Below are positions 27,602-36,489 of a DNA stretch of 64,000 nt, piece by piece (position 1 is the stretch's first letter; every line of letters starts with the position of its first letter). Source of the DNA: Mucilaginibacter phenanthrenivorans. Lineage in GTDB: Bacteria > Bacteroidota > Bacteroidia > Sphingobacteriales > Sphingobacteriaceae. The stretch spans positions 310,001-374,000 of the forward strand of contig NZ_JAHVAP010000001.1 of the NCBI RefSeq assembly GCF_024721155.1, written 5' to 3'. The position numbers and the translations under genes were made by a program. The notes under the pieces are model-generated. The model ran no database searches. It worked only from the letters and a program-made list of their open reading frames with translations, and was not told the origin of the DNA.

Positions 27602-29569
27602 ATGAAAAAAAGTATTCTGTTAGCCGTTCCGTTTTGCCTGAGCCTGGCATTTGCTCAGACAGTTAAGCCTCCATTCAAACCGTCCGATTTCCTGAAAATA
27701 AAGGCGTTGAGCGAACCCAGGGTATCGCCGGATGATAAATGGGTAGTGTACAGTCTTTCTACGGTTGACACAGCGAAGGATGCCCGCATTTCGCACTTGT
27801 GGATGCGCAGCCTCGTAAGCGACGAATCAATAGAGCTTACACATGGAGCGGATTCCGCAAACAATGCCCGTTGGAGCCCCGATGGAAAATACCTGGCATT
27901 TTTATCGTCACGAAACTCAAAGAATGGTGCACAGGTTTGGCTACTCGACAGAAGGGGTGGGGAGGCTAAAAAGTTAACCGATATTAAGGGGGATTTAAAC
28001 GATTATTCATGGTCGCCCGATTCAAAACAATTACTACTGACGATCCAGGATCCGGAAGCCAAAGCGAAAGAAGAACCTAAAAATCCATTACCGATAAGAA
28101 TAGACAGGTATCATTACAAACAGGATATTGAGGGTTACCTGGTGCACCAGTATACGCACTTATACCTTTTTAATATCGAAGAAAAAAAACTGGATACATT
28201 AACGAAAGGGAACACAGATGAAAAGATGGCCGAATGGTCGCCTGACGGAACCCGGGTAGCTTTTGTAAGTAACCGGACCGCTGATCCGGAACGAAATGAT
28301 AACGATGATATTTTTACCATTGAAGCAAAGCCGGGTAGCAGTGTAGCAAAACTTACCAATTGGAGCGGACACGATCTAAGCCCCAAATGGAGTCCAGATG
28401 GTAAATTTATTGCTTATCTACGGTCAACAACCGATGTTACCTACACCATGTATGATCAGGATGTGCTTTGTATAATGAATGCAGACGGCAGCGAGAGTAC
28501 TGCTTTAACATTACAAGTTGACAGACCGGTAACAGTACCAACCTGGAGTAAGGATAGTAAAAATCTCGCTTTTTTGGTTAGCGACGACCGCAGGATTTAT
28601 CTTGCAAGCTATGACATCGGCACAAAGAAAATAAATACGGTAAACAGCGGAAAATATGTTATTTCAAACATTGTACCCCTTATGACCAATAAATGGGTAG
28701 TAGAATTAAGTACCCCATACAGGCCAATTGAATTATACACCGTTGACGGCGGCAAACTGCAACAGTTAACACATCACCAGGATTGGTTGGATAGCTTAAA
28801 GCTGGCACACGTTGAGGGCTTTAATTCGAAAAGCAAGGATGGAACTTCGGTATCAGGGTTGATTTATACGCAGGACAGCACCCATTCAAAAAAATCACCC
28901 TTTGTCCTTTATATTCACGGCGGCCCCGTTTGGCAGGACGAATATTCCTTTGACGAAGAACGGCAAACATTAGCTTGTGCCGGGTACGCGGTTGCAGCTG
29001 TGAATTATAGGGGAAGCTATGGCAGGGGCCTTAATTATATAAAAGCGATAAATGCTGACTGGGGAAATAAGGAGGTAAAAGATCTTTTAGGGGCTGTTGA
29101 TGAATTAATAAAACGGGGAATTGCGGATCCTGATCACCTGGGGATTGGTGGATGGAGCTACGGAGCAATATTAACAGACTACACCATAGCCACTGATACC
29201 CGTTTTAAGGCTGGAATAGCCGGCGCGGGCAGTGCCCTGCAAACCAGCATGTACGGCAGCGATGAATATGTTTTACAGTACGAGAACGAGCTAGGCCCGC
29301 CATGGAAGAGCCAGGACAAATGGATAAAATTATCCTATCCGTTTTTTCATGCTGATAAGATAAAGACGCCGGTGATGTTTATGTCGGGATTGAAGGACTT
29401 TAACGTACCCACAGCTGGCAGTGAACAAATGTACATGGCGCTAAAATCACAAAATATCCCAACCGAATTAATTCTTTACCCTAATACCTTTCATGAAATC
29501 ACTGTACCAAGTTACCAGGTTGACAGGCTCACAAGGTATGTTGCCTGGTATAATAAATATCTGAAGTAG
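27602..29569 (+). CDS. S9 family serine peptidase (prolyl oligopeptidase / acylaminoacyl type)
   Basis: A 655-residue exported peptidase. The signal peptide ends LAFA-QT (about residue 19). Residues 25-400 form a beta-propeller with repeated PD40-like blades (SPDDKWVVYS, WSPDGKYLAFLSSR, WSPDGTRVAFVSNR, WSPDGKFIAYL). The C-terminal alpha/beta hydrolase domain has the oxyanion region HGGPVWQDEYSF, and the triad fits S519 (GGWSYGA), D599 (SGLKDFNVP) and H631 (NTFHEI). It is likely periplasmic, cutting short peptides. The terminator upstream makes it a separate unit from susCD, but the side-by-side position suggests it could process peptides imported by that pair. Confidence 0.93.
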   Translation: MKKSILLAVPFCLSLAFAQTVKPPFKPSDFLKIKALSEPRVSPDDKWVVYSLSTVDTAKDARISHLWMRSLVSDESIELTHGADSANNARWSPDGKYLAFLSSRNSKNGAQVWLLDRRGGEAKKLTDIKGDLNDYSWSPDSKQLLLTIQDPEAKAKEEPKNPLPIRIDRYHYKQDIEGYLVHQYTHLYLFNIEEKKLDTLTKGNTDEKMAEWSPDGTRVAFVSNRTADPERNDNDDIFTIEAKPGSSVAKLTNWSGHDLSPKWSPDGKFIAYLRSTTDVTYTMYDQDVLCIMNADGSESTALTLQVDRPVTVPTWSKDSKNLAFLVSDDRRIYLASYDIGTKKINTVNSGKYVISNIVPLMTNKWVVELSTPYRPIELYTVDGGKLQQLTHHQDWLDSLKLAHVEGFNSKSKDGTSVSGLIYTQDSTHSKKSPFVLYIHGGPVWQDEYSFDEERQTLACAGYAVAAVNYRGSYGRGLNYIKAINADWGNKEVKDLLGAVDELIKRGIADPDHLGIGGWSYGAILTDYTIATDTRFKAGIAGAGSALQTSMYGSDEYVLQYENELGPPWKSQDKWIKLSYPFFHADKIKTPVMFMSGLKDFNVPTAGSEQMYMALKSQNIPTELILYPNTFHEITVPSYQVDRLTRYVAWYNKYLK

Positions 29570-29612
29570 TTATAGTAATTAGAGACCGGAGGTTAAGATT
29601 CGAAAGAAGTCT

Positions 29613-30953
29613 TTATTGACTTCCTGCTGGTTTCGTAACCGGCTCATTTAGTTTGTAGTTTAACCCTTTTGCGGTTTTCAGGCTATCAACAACAACGGTA
29701 TTCGCGGCTTTGATTGCTTGCAGCGCGGTATAAGTTTTCTTCCAGTCCTTTGGCTCTTTTTGCGCAAATGCTGCGGTATCAACCTTGTTGTAAAATTTAA
29801 GAATATTATTCTTTAACGGCGTTGTAAGGTTATTGAATTTCGTATCCTGCAGCCGCTCAACAAGGGTTCCGTAAGTTTTATCAGCAAGCTCGTATTCGCC
29901 GATCCTGGTGGGTTTGCCAGTATCGTAGTCAACATCCGGAAGATCCAGCCGTCCGGATTTTAAGGCGGCGAGTGCAATATGATAGTGAACCAGCACCGTA
30001 TCAAAGCTGCGAATGAACAATTCTTCCCCCTTCGGACCGGGGTCTTTAAATTTAAGTGCTTTCAACGGCCCAACCTTTGGCAGTATGCTTATTATAAATT
30101 CCCAAACCCGTTCGCCGAACTTTGGCCTGCGGCGGGAGGAACCAAACTCTTTAATGTACGCCTTCTTTTTCATTTTATAGTGAAAGGAATGGCTGTTAGC
30201 GCTTGGGTTCGATTTTAGGATCTCCTCTTTTCTTAACTTCCAGGCTGCACGCGTAACCGTAGGCATTAAATTTTTAACTGACCACCTGTATGTTGAAATG
30301 GCAAGGTCAAGATCGTCAAAAACGTTATTTATATCCTCGCCATAAGTTTTTAAAAATGCGCGTTCAAGTACTGGTTTGGCAACGTCAAATCCTATAAAAT
30401 CGTGGTAGGCTTCCGGCGCATAGTTTCCCCTGGCTGTTTCTAAAACATCAAATGATAATTCAACCCTGCTGTGTGCAATGCGATCCTCCTCGTAAGTGGC
30501 AACATCGCCAAATTTATCCTTATCCTTTGGATAAACTAGTGGAACTGCATGATTGGTCCCTATAGAATGTCCGTATTTATCAGCCATGTAATGACAAAGT
30601 GAGCCAAGTGCAAATGCGTATTCATTAATATTTTCTGATTCAGAGAGCAGGTTCTCAACGAAATCCCCGCTTCGAACATAATGTGATAAGTTTGTAAAGT
30701 ATACGCTTCCAAAAGGGAAATAGCCCATATCTGCAAGTAAGCAACCTCCATATGCATAAGCATGGGCTTTTTTTAAATCATCATCAGTTGCGTTAGGGAA
30801 CTTAAGCTGGAGCAGGGGTTTAATGTTTTTGTTCCAGCTTGCATCAATAAGTGCCTCATGCGTTAATACAGAGTAAGCCCTTGTTGACAACGGGGACAGT
30901 AGAAAAATTGCAACAAGTAAAATCAATAACTTGTAAGACAAGAGGATCTTCAT
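29613..30953 (-). CDS. Zinc-dependent phospholipase C-like exported protein
   Basis: A 446-residue protein with a signal peptide (cleavage about residue 26, after STRA). The N-terminal half carries the sparse metal-ligand pattern of the zinc-dependent phospholipase C / S1-P1 nuclease fold: YSVLTHEALID at the mature N-terminus, GGCLLADMGYFPFG, FALGSLCHYMADKYGHSIGTNHAV (split over about residues 114-138) and ARVELSF-like helices. The remainder is helical and not recognised. It may act on phospholipids or phosphodiesters in the periplasm. It is not clearly in an operon; the next minus-strand gene upstream is separated by a terminator. The fold call is fairly secure, the substrate is not. Confidence 0.75.
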   Translation of the reverse strand: MKILLSYKLLILLVAIFLLSPLSTRAYSVLTHEALIDASWNKNIKPLLQLKFPNATDDDLKKAHAYAYGGCLLADMGYFPFGSVYFTNLSHYVRSGDFVENLLSESENINEYAFALGSLCHYMADKYGHSIGTNHAVPLVYPKDKDKFGDVATYEEDRIAHSRVELSFDVLETARGNYAPEAYHDFIGFDVAKPVLERAFLKTYGEDINNVFDDLDLAISTYRWSVKNLMPTVTRAAWKLRKEEILKSNPSANSHSFHYKMKKKAYIKEFGSSRRRPKFGERVWEFIISILPKVGPLKALKFKDPGPKGEELFIRSFDTVLVHYHIALAALKSGRLDLPDVDYDTGKPTRIGEYELADKTYGTLVERLQDTKFNNLTTPLKNNILKFYNKVDTAAFAQKEPKDWKKTYTALQAIKAANTVVVDSLKTAKGLNYKLNEPVTKPAGSQ

Positions 30954-31029
30954 TGTAATTTAGGACGAATAGCTATGATTATAAGGAATAAACAAGAAAA
31001 AAGTTTTAACGGTATAATAGAATTATAAA

Positions 31030-31063
31030 TAAAAAAGTCCTTACCACATTAATGATAAGGACT
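31030..31063 (-). terminator. Rho-independent terminator (minus strand)
   Basis: AGTCCTTA and TAAGGACT form a perfect 8-base-pair stem with a 12-base loop; on the minus strand it is followed by TTTTTT. It ends the two-gene unit of small exported proteins. Confidence 0.85.
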
Positions 31064-31084
31064 AGCCATTAATAGTACATGATG

Positions 31085-31483
31085 CTAGTTGCTGCCCATA
31101 TGACTCATCAATTTGCTTTTCATTTCCTGTTCAAACTCCTGGTATTGTTGAAACTGATCTTTTGTAAAAACAGATTGCAATTCGCCATCTTTTTGTTTTT
31201 GTAAAGCCATAGCTTGCCTTGCCTTCGACATTCGGCCATCGCTGCCTTTTAAAATGGGCTCCATTTTTTGGGCATATTTTAAGTTGATGGCCTGCACTTT
31301 GGTTACCTGCGGCGAATCGAGCTTCAATTTGGTCTTCATCATATTTGTTTGAAATGCAGCGCGTTGGTCAGGCGTAGCATTTTTTAAATCGGCCATGTTG
31401 GTTTGCGCCATTAAGCTGGTTACAGTTAGTACGTTAACTAGTACGATAATTAACGCAGCTACGTATTTATTGCTCTGTTTCAT
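31085..31483 (-). CDS. Small exported helical protein, Spy/DUF4890-like
   Basis: A 132-residue protein from an ATG at 31483; a TTG four codons upstream could also be used, but the ATG is followed at once by a good signal peptide (QSNKYVAALIIVLVNVLTVTSLMAQ). The mature part is charged and helical with a repeated pattern TPDQRAAFQTNMM and KDQFQQYQEFEQEM, reminiscent of Spy/CpxP-type or DUF4890 periplasmic proteins. No enzyme motif is seen. It follows the lipoprotein gene upstream by 15 bases and shares its transcript. The function is unknown; a chaperone-like or stress role is only a resemblance. Confidence 0.65.
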   Translation of the reverse strand: MKQSNKYVAALIIVLVNVLTVTSLMAQTNMADLKNATPDQRAAFQTNMMKTKLKLDSPQVTKVQAINLKYAQKMEPILKGSDGRMSKARQAMALQKQKDGELQSVFTKDQFQQYQEFEQEMKSKLMSHMGSN

Positions 31484-31498
31484 ATTGTTATCCAAAAT

Positions 31499-32233
31499 TT
31501 ACGACCATTGTATGGTATAAGTAGCGCCACTGTTTAATACAACCGTTGCTTTTTTACCACCCAAAAATGTAAGGGTTCCGGTAAAGTTAAACGTTTTTCC
31601 GGAACTTGAAGTGGCTTTGATAACAACGGTTCCGGTTCCTGAAACAATTTGTTGTGTAACCTTGTCAATCGCGATGTTTGAGGAAGTGATTTTTATGTCG
31701 CTCGTAAAAGTATACTGCCTTGCAATTTTAGATACGGTGGTTCCTGTACGTGAGTAAGTAGAACTGAATAGGTATTGTGAAGATGCAGCCTGCAAACCGG
31801 TAAGCGTAAATGAGCCGTTACTTTTATCTGTTGATGAAAGGCGGGGGCCGTCATAACTGCCGGTGCCACTGAAATTGAATGCAAGCTGACTTGGAATTAA
31901 TCCATTGCAGGTTAATATGTAATTCCAACTTAAATTATAATTATAGATTGGAGATGCTCCTGTGGCGCTCGACTTAATAATTGTTGAATCTTTTTGCACA
32001 CCACAGGATAAGGCCACCGTTTTTTCAATAGTTACCGAGCTGCTAAGTTGTGCAGTCATGCCGCCTGTTTCGGGGGATACAGCATCGGTGGTCAGTTCTG
32101 CTGCGTCGGCCTCGGTTACAGTATCAGTTGTGGAGGTGCTGCTGTCTTTTTTGCAACTTGTGGCACTAAAGGTTAGTCCTGCTGCAATTAATACAGCGAA
32201 CAACGTTTTTGAGGTAATAAACATGTTTTTCAT
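31499..32233 (-). CDS. Hypothetical beta-rich lipoprotein
   Basis: A 244-residue lipoprotein with lipobox SATSC (cysteine 27) and a low-complexity Thr/Asp/Glu linker (about residues 30-55). The rest alternates polar and hydrophobic residues (SPIYNYNLSWNYILTC, GTGTVVIKATSSSGKTFNFTGTLTF), which suggests beta sandwich structure. I recognise no family. It is the first gene of a two-gene minus-strand unit with the Spy-like protein. A cysteine pair (ALSCGV and ILTCNG) may form a disulphide. Confidence 0.7.
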   Translation of the reverse strand: MKNMFITSKTLFAVLIAAGLTFSATSCKKDSSTSTTDTVTEADAAELTTDAVSPETGGMTAQLSSSVTIEKTVALSCGVQKDSTIIKSSATGASPIYNYNLSWNYILTCNGLIPSQLAFNFSGTGSYDGPRLSSTDKSNGSFTLTGLQAASSQYLFSSTYSRTGTTVSKIARQYTFTSDIKITSSNIAIDKVTQQIVSGTGTVVIKATSSSGKTFNFTGTLTFLGGKKATVVLNSGATYTIQWS

Positions 32234-32342
32234 CTTTTTAATAATTTGTTTGATTTAATTGTTTTTTAGTTTTTATTGTTAAACGCCTGTACAAACCATG
32301 GGTTTAAAGCCAAAAGGTGAAACGTCCCAAAGCGGGGGTGAA

Positions 32343-33116
32343 CTAACTTTTGAGCTTCATTTTTCCTGTAAACAAGTCTGTAAAGCCTTTAAAGACAAGC
32401 TTAAAGGGATTGTAACCCATTGAGCCGCTGGTCAGTCCGTAATTAACCTTTTCGGTTTCGGGCTGATAGGTTCCAAATAATTTATCCCAGATAATAAGTA
32501 CGCCTCCAAAGTTTTTATCGATGTAAACAGGGTTGCTCCCGTGATGTACCCGATGTGCCGATGGCGTATCTATTATTCCCTCAAACACACCCAGTTTGCC
32601 TACGGCCTCAGTATGTAAAAAGAATTGGTAAACCAGGTTGAGTGCATAACAGATCACTATATAATCTACCGGCATGCCCAATATTGCTGCGGGGATAAAA
32701 AATAACGGGCTTATTATTGCCGAAAGCCAGTTTAGACGATAGGCGGCCGTAAGGTTCATGTGCATAGCTGAATGGTGCACCATATGAAAGGCCCAAAGCG
32801 GTTTCCAGATGTGCGAGACCCGGTGAAACCAGTAGTAAATAAAATCGGTTGTAATAAAGGTTAGTAAAAATACCCAGCCGTTGCGGGGAAGGGTAAACGG
32901 TACCAATGCGGTAAAGAAGCCAAGTATCGCCAATTGATATCCGGCAAATAATACCTTTGAAAATTGGAATCCTGCCAGTACCGCCAGATTGGAGAATGTT
33001 TCCTTAATCTCGTATGCCCGTTTGTCGTTTTTCCAGCTCCATGCTATCTCTGCTAATACAATAAGCAGTAAAAAGCCGAGAATCCATAGCCTGTAAGGCC
33101 CTGCTGTATGTTTCAT
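32343..33116 (-). CDS. Sterol desaturase / fatty acid hydroxylase family membrane protein
   Basis: A 257-residue integral-membrane di-iron oxygenase. It has the three histidine clusters of the family: HRVSH (H98, H102), HMVHH (H111, H114, H115) and HRVHH (H188, H191, H192), with an extra H168 in FFLHTE. Four to five hydrophobic segments surround them (about residues 8-25, 62-78, 84-100, 134-150). Members hydroxylate or desaturate sterols, carotenoids, alkylglycerols or fatty acids; bacteria of this phylum lack sterols, so a lipid or carotenoid substrate is more likely. The LytTR/LytS genes upstream are 118 bases away on the same strand and may or may not share a transcript. Confidence 0.88.
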   Translation of the reverse strand: MKHTAGPYRLWILGFLLLIVLAEIAWSWKNDKRAYEIKETFSNLAVLAGFQFSKVLFAGYQLAILGFFTALVPFTLPRNGWVFLLTFITTDFIYYWFHRVSHIWKPLWAFHMVHHSAMHMNLTAAYRLNWLSAIISPLFFIPAAILGMPVDYIVICYALNLVYQFFLHTEAVGKLGVFEGIIDTPSAHRVHHGSNPVYIDKNFGGVLIIWDKLFGTYQPETEKVNYGLTSGSMGYNPFKLVFKGFTDLFTGKMKLKS

Positions 33117-33234
33117 CTTTTTATTTTTTAAGTGAATTAATAATCATCATTTTTTGATGATGTAAAATTGACTCAAAAAAGCAGGATGGGTTGCCGGAAA
33201 TAAGGTGAGGCTGACAATACCGGGGGCGAAGTGA

Positions 33235-34014
33235 TCAGTTATTCATCCATGTTTTAAACTCAGGCACACGGGCCTTGCTTATAATGATGCTTTCAGGCGG
33301 CGCAGGTTTTATTTTAACTGATAAACGGCCATTAAAGTAAAAATCTACTTCGGTTATTTCCTTGCGATTGATCAGAAATTGCCTGTTTGCCCTAAAGAAG
33401 ACAGTGGGGTCGAGTTGTTTTTCCAATTGCTCCATCGTAAAATCGATAACGTATTGCCTGGCATCTGTGGTTTGCGCGTAAACCAATTCATTTGCTGTAT
33501 AAAACCACGCTATCTTTGCCGTTTCGACCGGGATGAGTTTGTCCCTGAAGTGTACAAGAAAAGATTTCTTATAGGCTTTTGAATTTACGCTTAGCTGCTC
33601 AATAAGTTCAGAAAGATCTGTTTCGCGTGGTTGTTGCCCCGGTTGATTTACCAGGTTTTTGAATTTATCGATAGCCTGCTTAACCTCGTGCTGGTCAAAA
33701 GGTTTAAGGATATAGTCGATCCCGTTATTTTTAAAGGCTTGTATGGCGTAGTCGTTATATGCAGTGACAAATACAACGGGCTTTGTTATCTTGACTTGTT
33801 TGAAAATATCAAATGATAAACCATCTGCTAACCTGATATCCATAAAAATAAGATCGTAGCCGGTTTGCTGCTCCGAGAACCATTCTACGGCGTCCTTTAC
33901 GCCTGAAAGGATATTTATAACCTGTATACCATCATCAATCGTTTGCAGCACATGCGCCAAATTACGCGCTGAAACCGGCTCATCCTCAATTACTACTACT
34001 TTCAACTGCTTCAT
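33235..34014 (-). CDS. LytTR-family response regulator
   Basis: A 259-residue two-component regulator. The receiver domain (about residues 1-125) has acidic residues E10-D11-E12, the phospho-acceptor D59 in DLIFMDIRL, the switch threonine in FVTAYNDYA and the conserved lysine in DYILKPFD. The output half (about 150-255) is a LytTR DNA-binding domain: KIAWFYTANELVYAQTTDA, FFRANRQFLINRKEI and the end INGRLSVKIKP-like strand. Its ATG overlaps the kinase stop by 4 bases, so the two are coupled. Targets are not visible; the sterol-desaturase gene downstream is a candidate. Confidence 0.93.
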   Translation of the reverse strand: MKQLKVVVIEDEPVSARNLAHVLQTIDDGIQVINILSGVKDAVEWFSEQQTGYDLIFMDIRLADGLSFDIFKQVKITKPVVFVTAYNDYAIQAFKNNGIDYILKPFDQHEVKQAIDKFKNLVNQPGQQPRETDLSELIEQLSVNSKAYKKSFLVHFRDKLIPVETAKIAWFYTANELVYAQTTDARQYVIDFTMEQLEKQLDPTVFFRANRQFLINRKEITEVDFYFNGRLSVKIKPAPPESIIISKARVPEFKTWMNN

Positions 34015-35033
34015 ATATTAAGAGGTAATTTTACGATGAAGTATTCGGCACTTTGTTCGATCTCAATTTCATGGTGCATCAATATACTGAAGCGACTGTT
34101 CAGATTGGCGAGCCCTATGCCTGTACTATGTTCCGGCTCCGCAATTATGTTGAGGTTGTTGCATACAACCAGCATGTTTTCAGCTATATATACTTTCACT
34201 TTTAACGGTTTTGCCAGCGTGGCCGAGTTGTGTTTAGCGGCATTTTCTATTAGCGGCTGTAATGTTAAATGGGGGATAAGCACATCGTTGAATTTTTCAT
34301 CGATATCAATGGTTAACTGAAACGCTTTTTCAAAACGCATAACAAGCAATTGTTCATACGAAGTAATCATCTTTAATTCGTTGCCCAGGCTTACCAATTG
34401 ATTGCCGGCTTGGGTAAGCGCATACCTGAATATCTTTGATAAATGATTGATGAAATGCTGAGCCTTAGCAGGATCTTCCCTAACAATCCCCGAAAGCGTG
34501 CTCAATGAGTTAAATAGAAAATGAGGGTTAAGCTGCTCCTTTAGCAATTCCAGCTCTGCTTCAAGATAAGCGGTTTTCAATTGTTCATTCTCTTTGTCCT
34601 TTCGCTTACTCTCACGGAGCAACAGGATAATTTTTATGAGTATCCCAGCCAAAAAACCGCTCAAAACGTATCTGGAAAAATAGCCCGACCAATAGATATT
34701 TCGTAATTGAGTACTAAAAAAAACGTGCCGCTGAATTATTCCTGCCGTTAAGCAAAAAACCAATAGCACCCCAAAGTTTAAAAAAAAGGTCGTGGTGTAC
34801 TTTTTCGAATTATGCGATATGAACAAAGCACTTGTTCGGTTAAGGTTAAGATAAAAGAGCAGGTAGCAGAAAGTTGTGCTGGAAAGTAGCTGAAAAATAA
34901 GTTCCGCGAGATTAAAATGCCAGTAATGCGCAATAATGCCGTTTTCCCGAAGCGCCAGGAACCTGGGGCTGCTCATAAGTAAAGCAATGAGCAATGAGCT
35001 GTACCAGCAGATTCGTTTTTCGGTTTTATCCAT
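34011..35033 (-). CDS. LytS/YehU-type sensor histidine kinase
   Basis: A 340-residue kinase of the His_kinase (PF06580) type. The N-terminal 140 residues form four transmembrane helices without a recognisable external domain. The phospho-acceptor is H171 in the motif LNPHFLFNSL. The ATP-binding part has TLQPLIENAAKHN (N box) and GIGLANLNSRF (G box). It is the first gene of a coupled kinase/regulator pair. The signal is unknown; helices close to one another and the lack of an external loop suggest sensing within the membrane. Confidence 0.92.
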   Translation of the reverse strand: MDKTEKRICWYSSLLIALLMSSPRFLALRENGIIAHYWHFNLAELIFQLLSSTTFCYLLFYLNLNRTSALFISHNSKKYTTTFFLNFGVLLVFCLTAGIIQRHVFFSTQLRNIYWSGYFSRYVLSGFLAGILIKIILLLRESKRKDKENEQLKTAYLEAELELLKEQLNPHFLFNSLSTLSGIVREDPAKAQHFINHLSKIFRYALTQAGNQLVSLGNELKMITSYEQLLVMRFEKAFQLTIDIDEKFNDVLIPHLTLQPLIENAAKHNSATLAKPLKVKVYIAENMLVVCNNLNIIAEPEHSTGIGLANLNSRFSILMHHEIEIEQSAEYFIVKLPLNI

Positions 35034-35107
35034 CAGGTAAATTTAACAGTCGCTTTCATATGTGATAAATATAAGCAGGCGAAGCTGAAAAATACGCGGG
35101 TGAACAA

Positions 35108-35141
35108 ACAAAAAGGGCAACCCATGCCGGATTACCCTTTA
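35108..35141 (-). terminator. Rho-independent terminator (minus strand)
   Basis: Arms AAAGGGCAA and TTACCCTTT (one G-U pair) with an 11-base loop; on the minus strand TTTTTGTTTG follows. It lies 20 bases past the stop of the Gly-rich protein and shields the kinase gene from read-through. Confidence 0.75.
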
Positions 35142-35160
35142 AAGTAGGTCTTATTTTTTT

Positions 35161-36285
35161 TTAGTTTTGAGGCTCGTCTGCGGGGGTGCTTACAACTTTG
35201 TACACCCTGTTACCACCGGTGTCAGTTGTTTCCTGGTAGTACACATCATCAGGAGAAACAAATAAGGTTTGTCCGTTTACATGAATAGTGCGGGTGCCTT
35301 GTGGCAGGTCATTATATATATCACCTGTTTTCGGTAATGGAGCCTGGTCAGTTTGACCTTGATCTCCTCCCTGTACCTGGCCCTGTTGATCAGTGTCTAA
35401 CTGACCATCCTTACCTGCAATGACGTATACTTGCGAACCGTCATCTTTTGTTATAGGCTGATAGTAAACACCATTCAGCTCGTAATATTGTGCGCCATTT
35501 ATCATGATCGACTGCGCGTTTGCAGGCAATTGTGAAATTTCAGCACCTAATGGTGGTTCAACTACTGTATATTGGTTGTTTTGCTGTTGGTAGTAAAAGC
35601 CATTGCTATAGTAATATTGGGCGTCGCCCCAATAGAATGGGTAATAACCGTATGGTAAATAGCCTATGCTAAAGCCTATGCGTGGATAGTAAAGGCTTGC
35701 GAAAAAGCCGCCGTGGTAATAAAATCCACCACGATAGCCCCAATAGCTACGACCGCCCCAATAACTTGGGCCGTAATAATGACCGCGACCATATCCAAAA
35801 CCATTATGGCCATAGTAGCCACCGCGATAACCACGTGCGCCAACATAACCTCTTGAACCTGCATAACCACGAGAACCTGCATAGCCGCGGGCGCCAACAT
35901 AGCCTCTTGAGCCTGCGTAAGCCCTGTTACCTGTAAAGCCACGGTTTGCACTTACGCCAACTCTGCCGTTAAAACGCGAGTTGCCTTGGAAAGATTGACC
36001 ACGCTGAAACGAGCCGCCTCTTACCGCCGCGCTGCCACGGGGAGCAAATGAACGTTGTGAACCTGACGGCGCTGAGAATGATGAATGGCCTGAAAAGCCG
36101 CCTGAACGACCGCTGCTAACATGACCGCCGCCACCGCCGCCAAAATGACCACCGCCGCCGCCGCCGCCGTGACTACCGCCGCCACCACCACCACCTCTGT
36201 GCTGAGCATTTGCCGGAAAAGCTAAAAACAAACATAATAGTCCGCTTAAGCTTGTGAATACAAAATATTTTAATGCCTTTTTCAT
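35161..36285 (-). CDS. Secreted Gly/Tyr/Ser-rich protein, DUF6515-like
   Basis: A 374-residue exported protein (signal peptide ending PANA-QH, about residue 28). Residues 29-60 are glycine/histidine-rich blocks; about 120-160 hold tandem 6-residue units of the form G-Y-A/V-G-S/A-R; about 160-240 are Tyr/Gly/Phe-rich (RGGYYGHNGFGYGRGHYY). The C-terminal 130 residues are ordered and contain two similar segments (INGAQYYELNGVYYQPIT and VNGQTLFVSPDDVYYQET) typical of DUF6515 proteins. It is monocistronic with its own terminator. Related proteins are common and uncharacterised in this phylum; a cell-surface or matrix role is plausible. The repeat tract is likely to vary in length between strains. 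Confidence 0.8.
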   Translation of the reverse strand: MKKALKYFVFTSLSGLLCLFLAFPANAQHRGGGGGGGSHGGGGGGGHFGGGGGGHVSSGRSGGFSGHSSFSAPSGSQRSFAPRGSAAVRGGSFQRGQSFQGNSRFNGRVGVSANRGFTGNRAYAGSRGYVGARGYAGSRGYAGSRGYVGARGYRGGYYGHNGFGYGRGHYYGPSYWGGRSYWGYRGGFYYHGGFFASLYYPRIGFSIGYLPYGYYPFYWGDAQYYYSNGFYYQQQNNQYTVVEPPLGAEISQLPANAQSIMINGAQYYELNGVYYQPITKDDGSQVYVIAGKDGQLDTDQQGQVQGGDQGQTDQAPLPKTGDIYNDLPQGTRTIHVNGQTLFVSPDDVYYQETTDTGGNRVYKVVSTPADEPQN

Positions 36286-36489
36286 ATTGATATTAGTTGA
36301 ACAGTCTTTCGCTGCTGTTTTCTTTATAGACTAACGTTATTACAAACGGTTTAATGTTCGCATGAATTATTTATTCAACAATTGTGCCCGTATTAATAAC
36401 GACGTTTTATTTTGACAAGTTTTGTACAAAGCAAGCACATATTTCTATATTAGCAACACTGCTTTAAACAAATAAGCAACAGAATAATT

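Noticed and set aside
35676..36209. Long open frames in other phases of the Gly/Tyr-rich gene
   Set aside because: Repetitive GC-rich codons leave alternative frames open by chance; their products are low-complexity Val/Ala or His/Asn runs without start signals.
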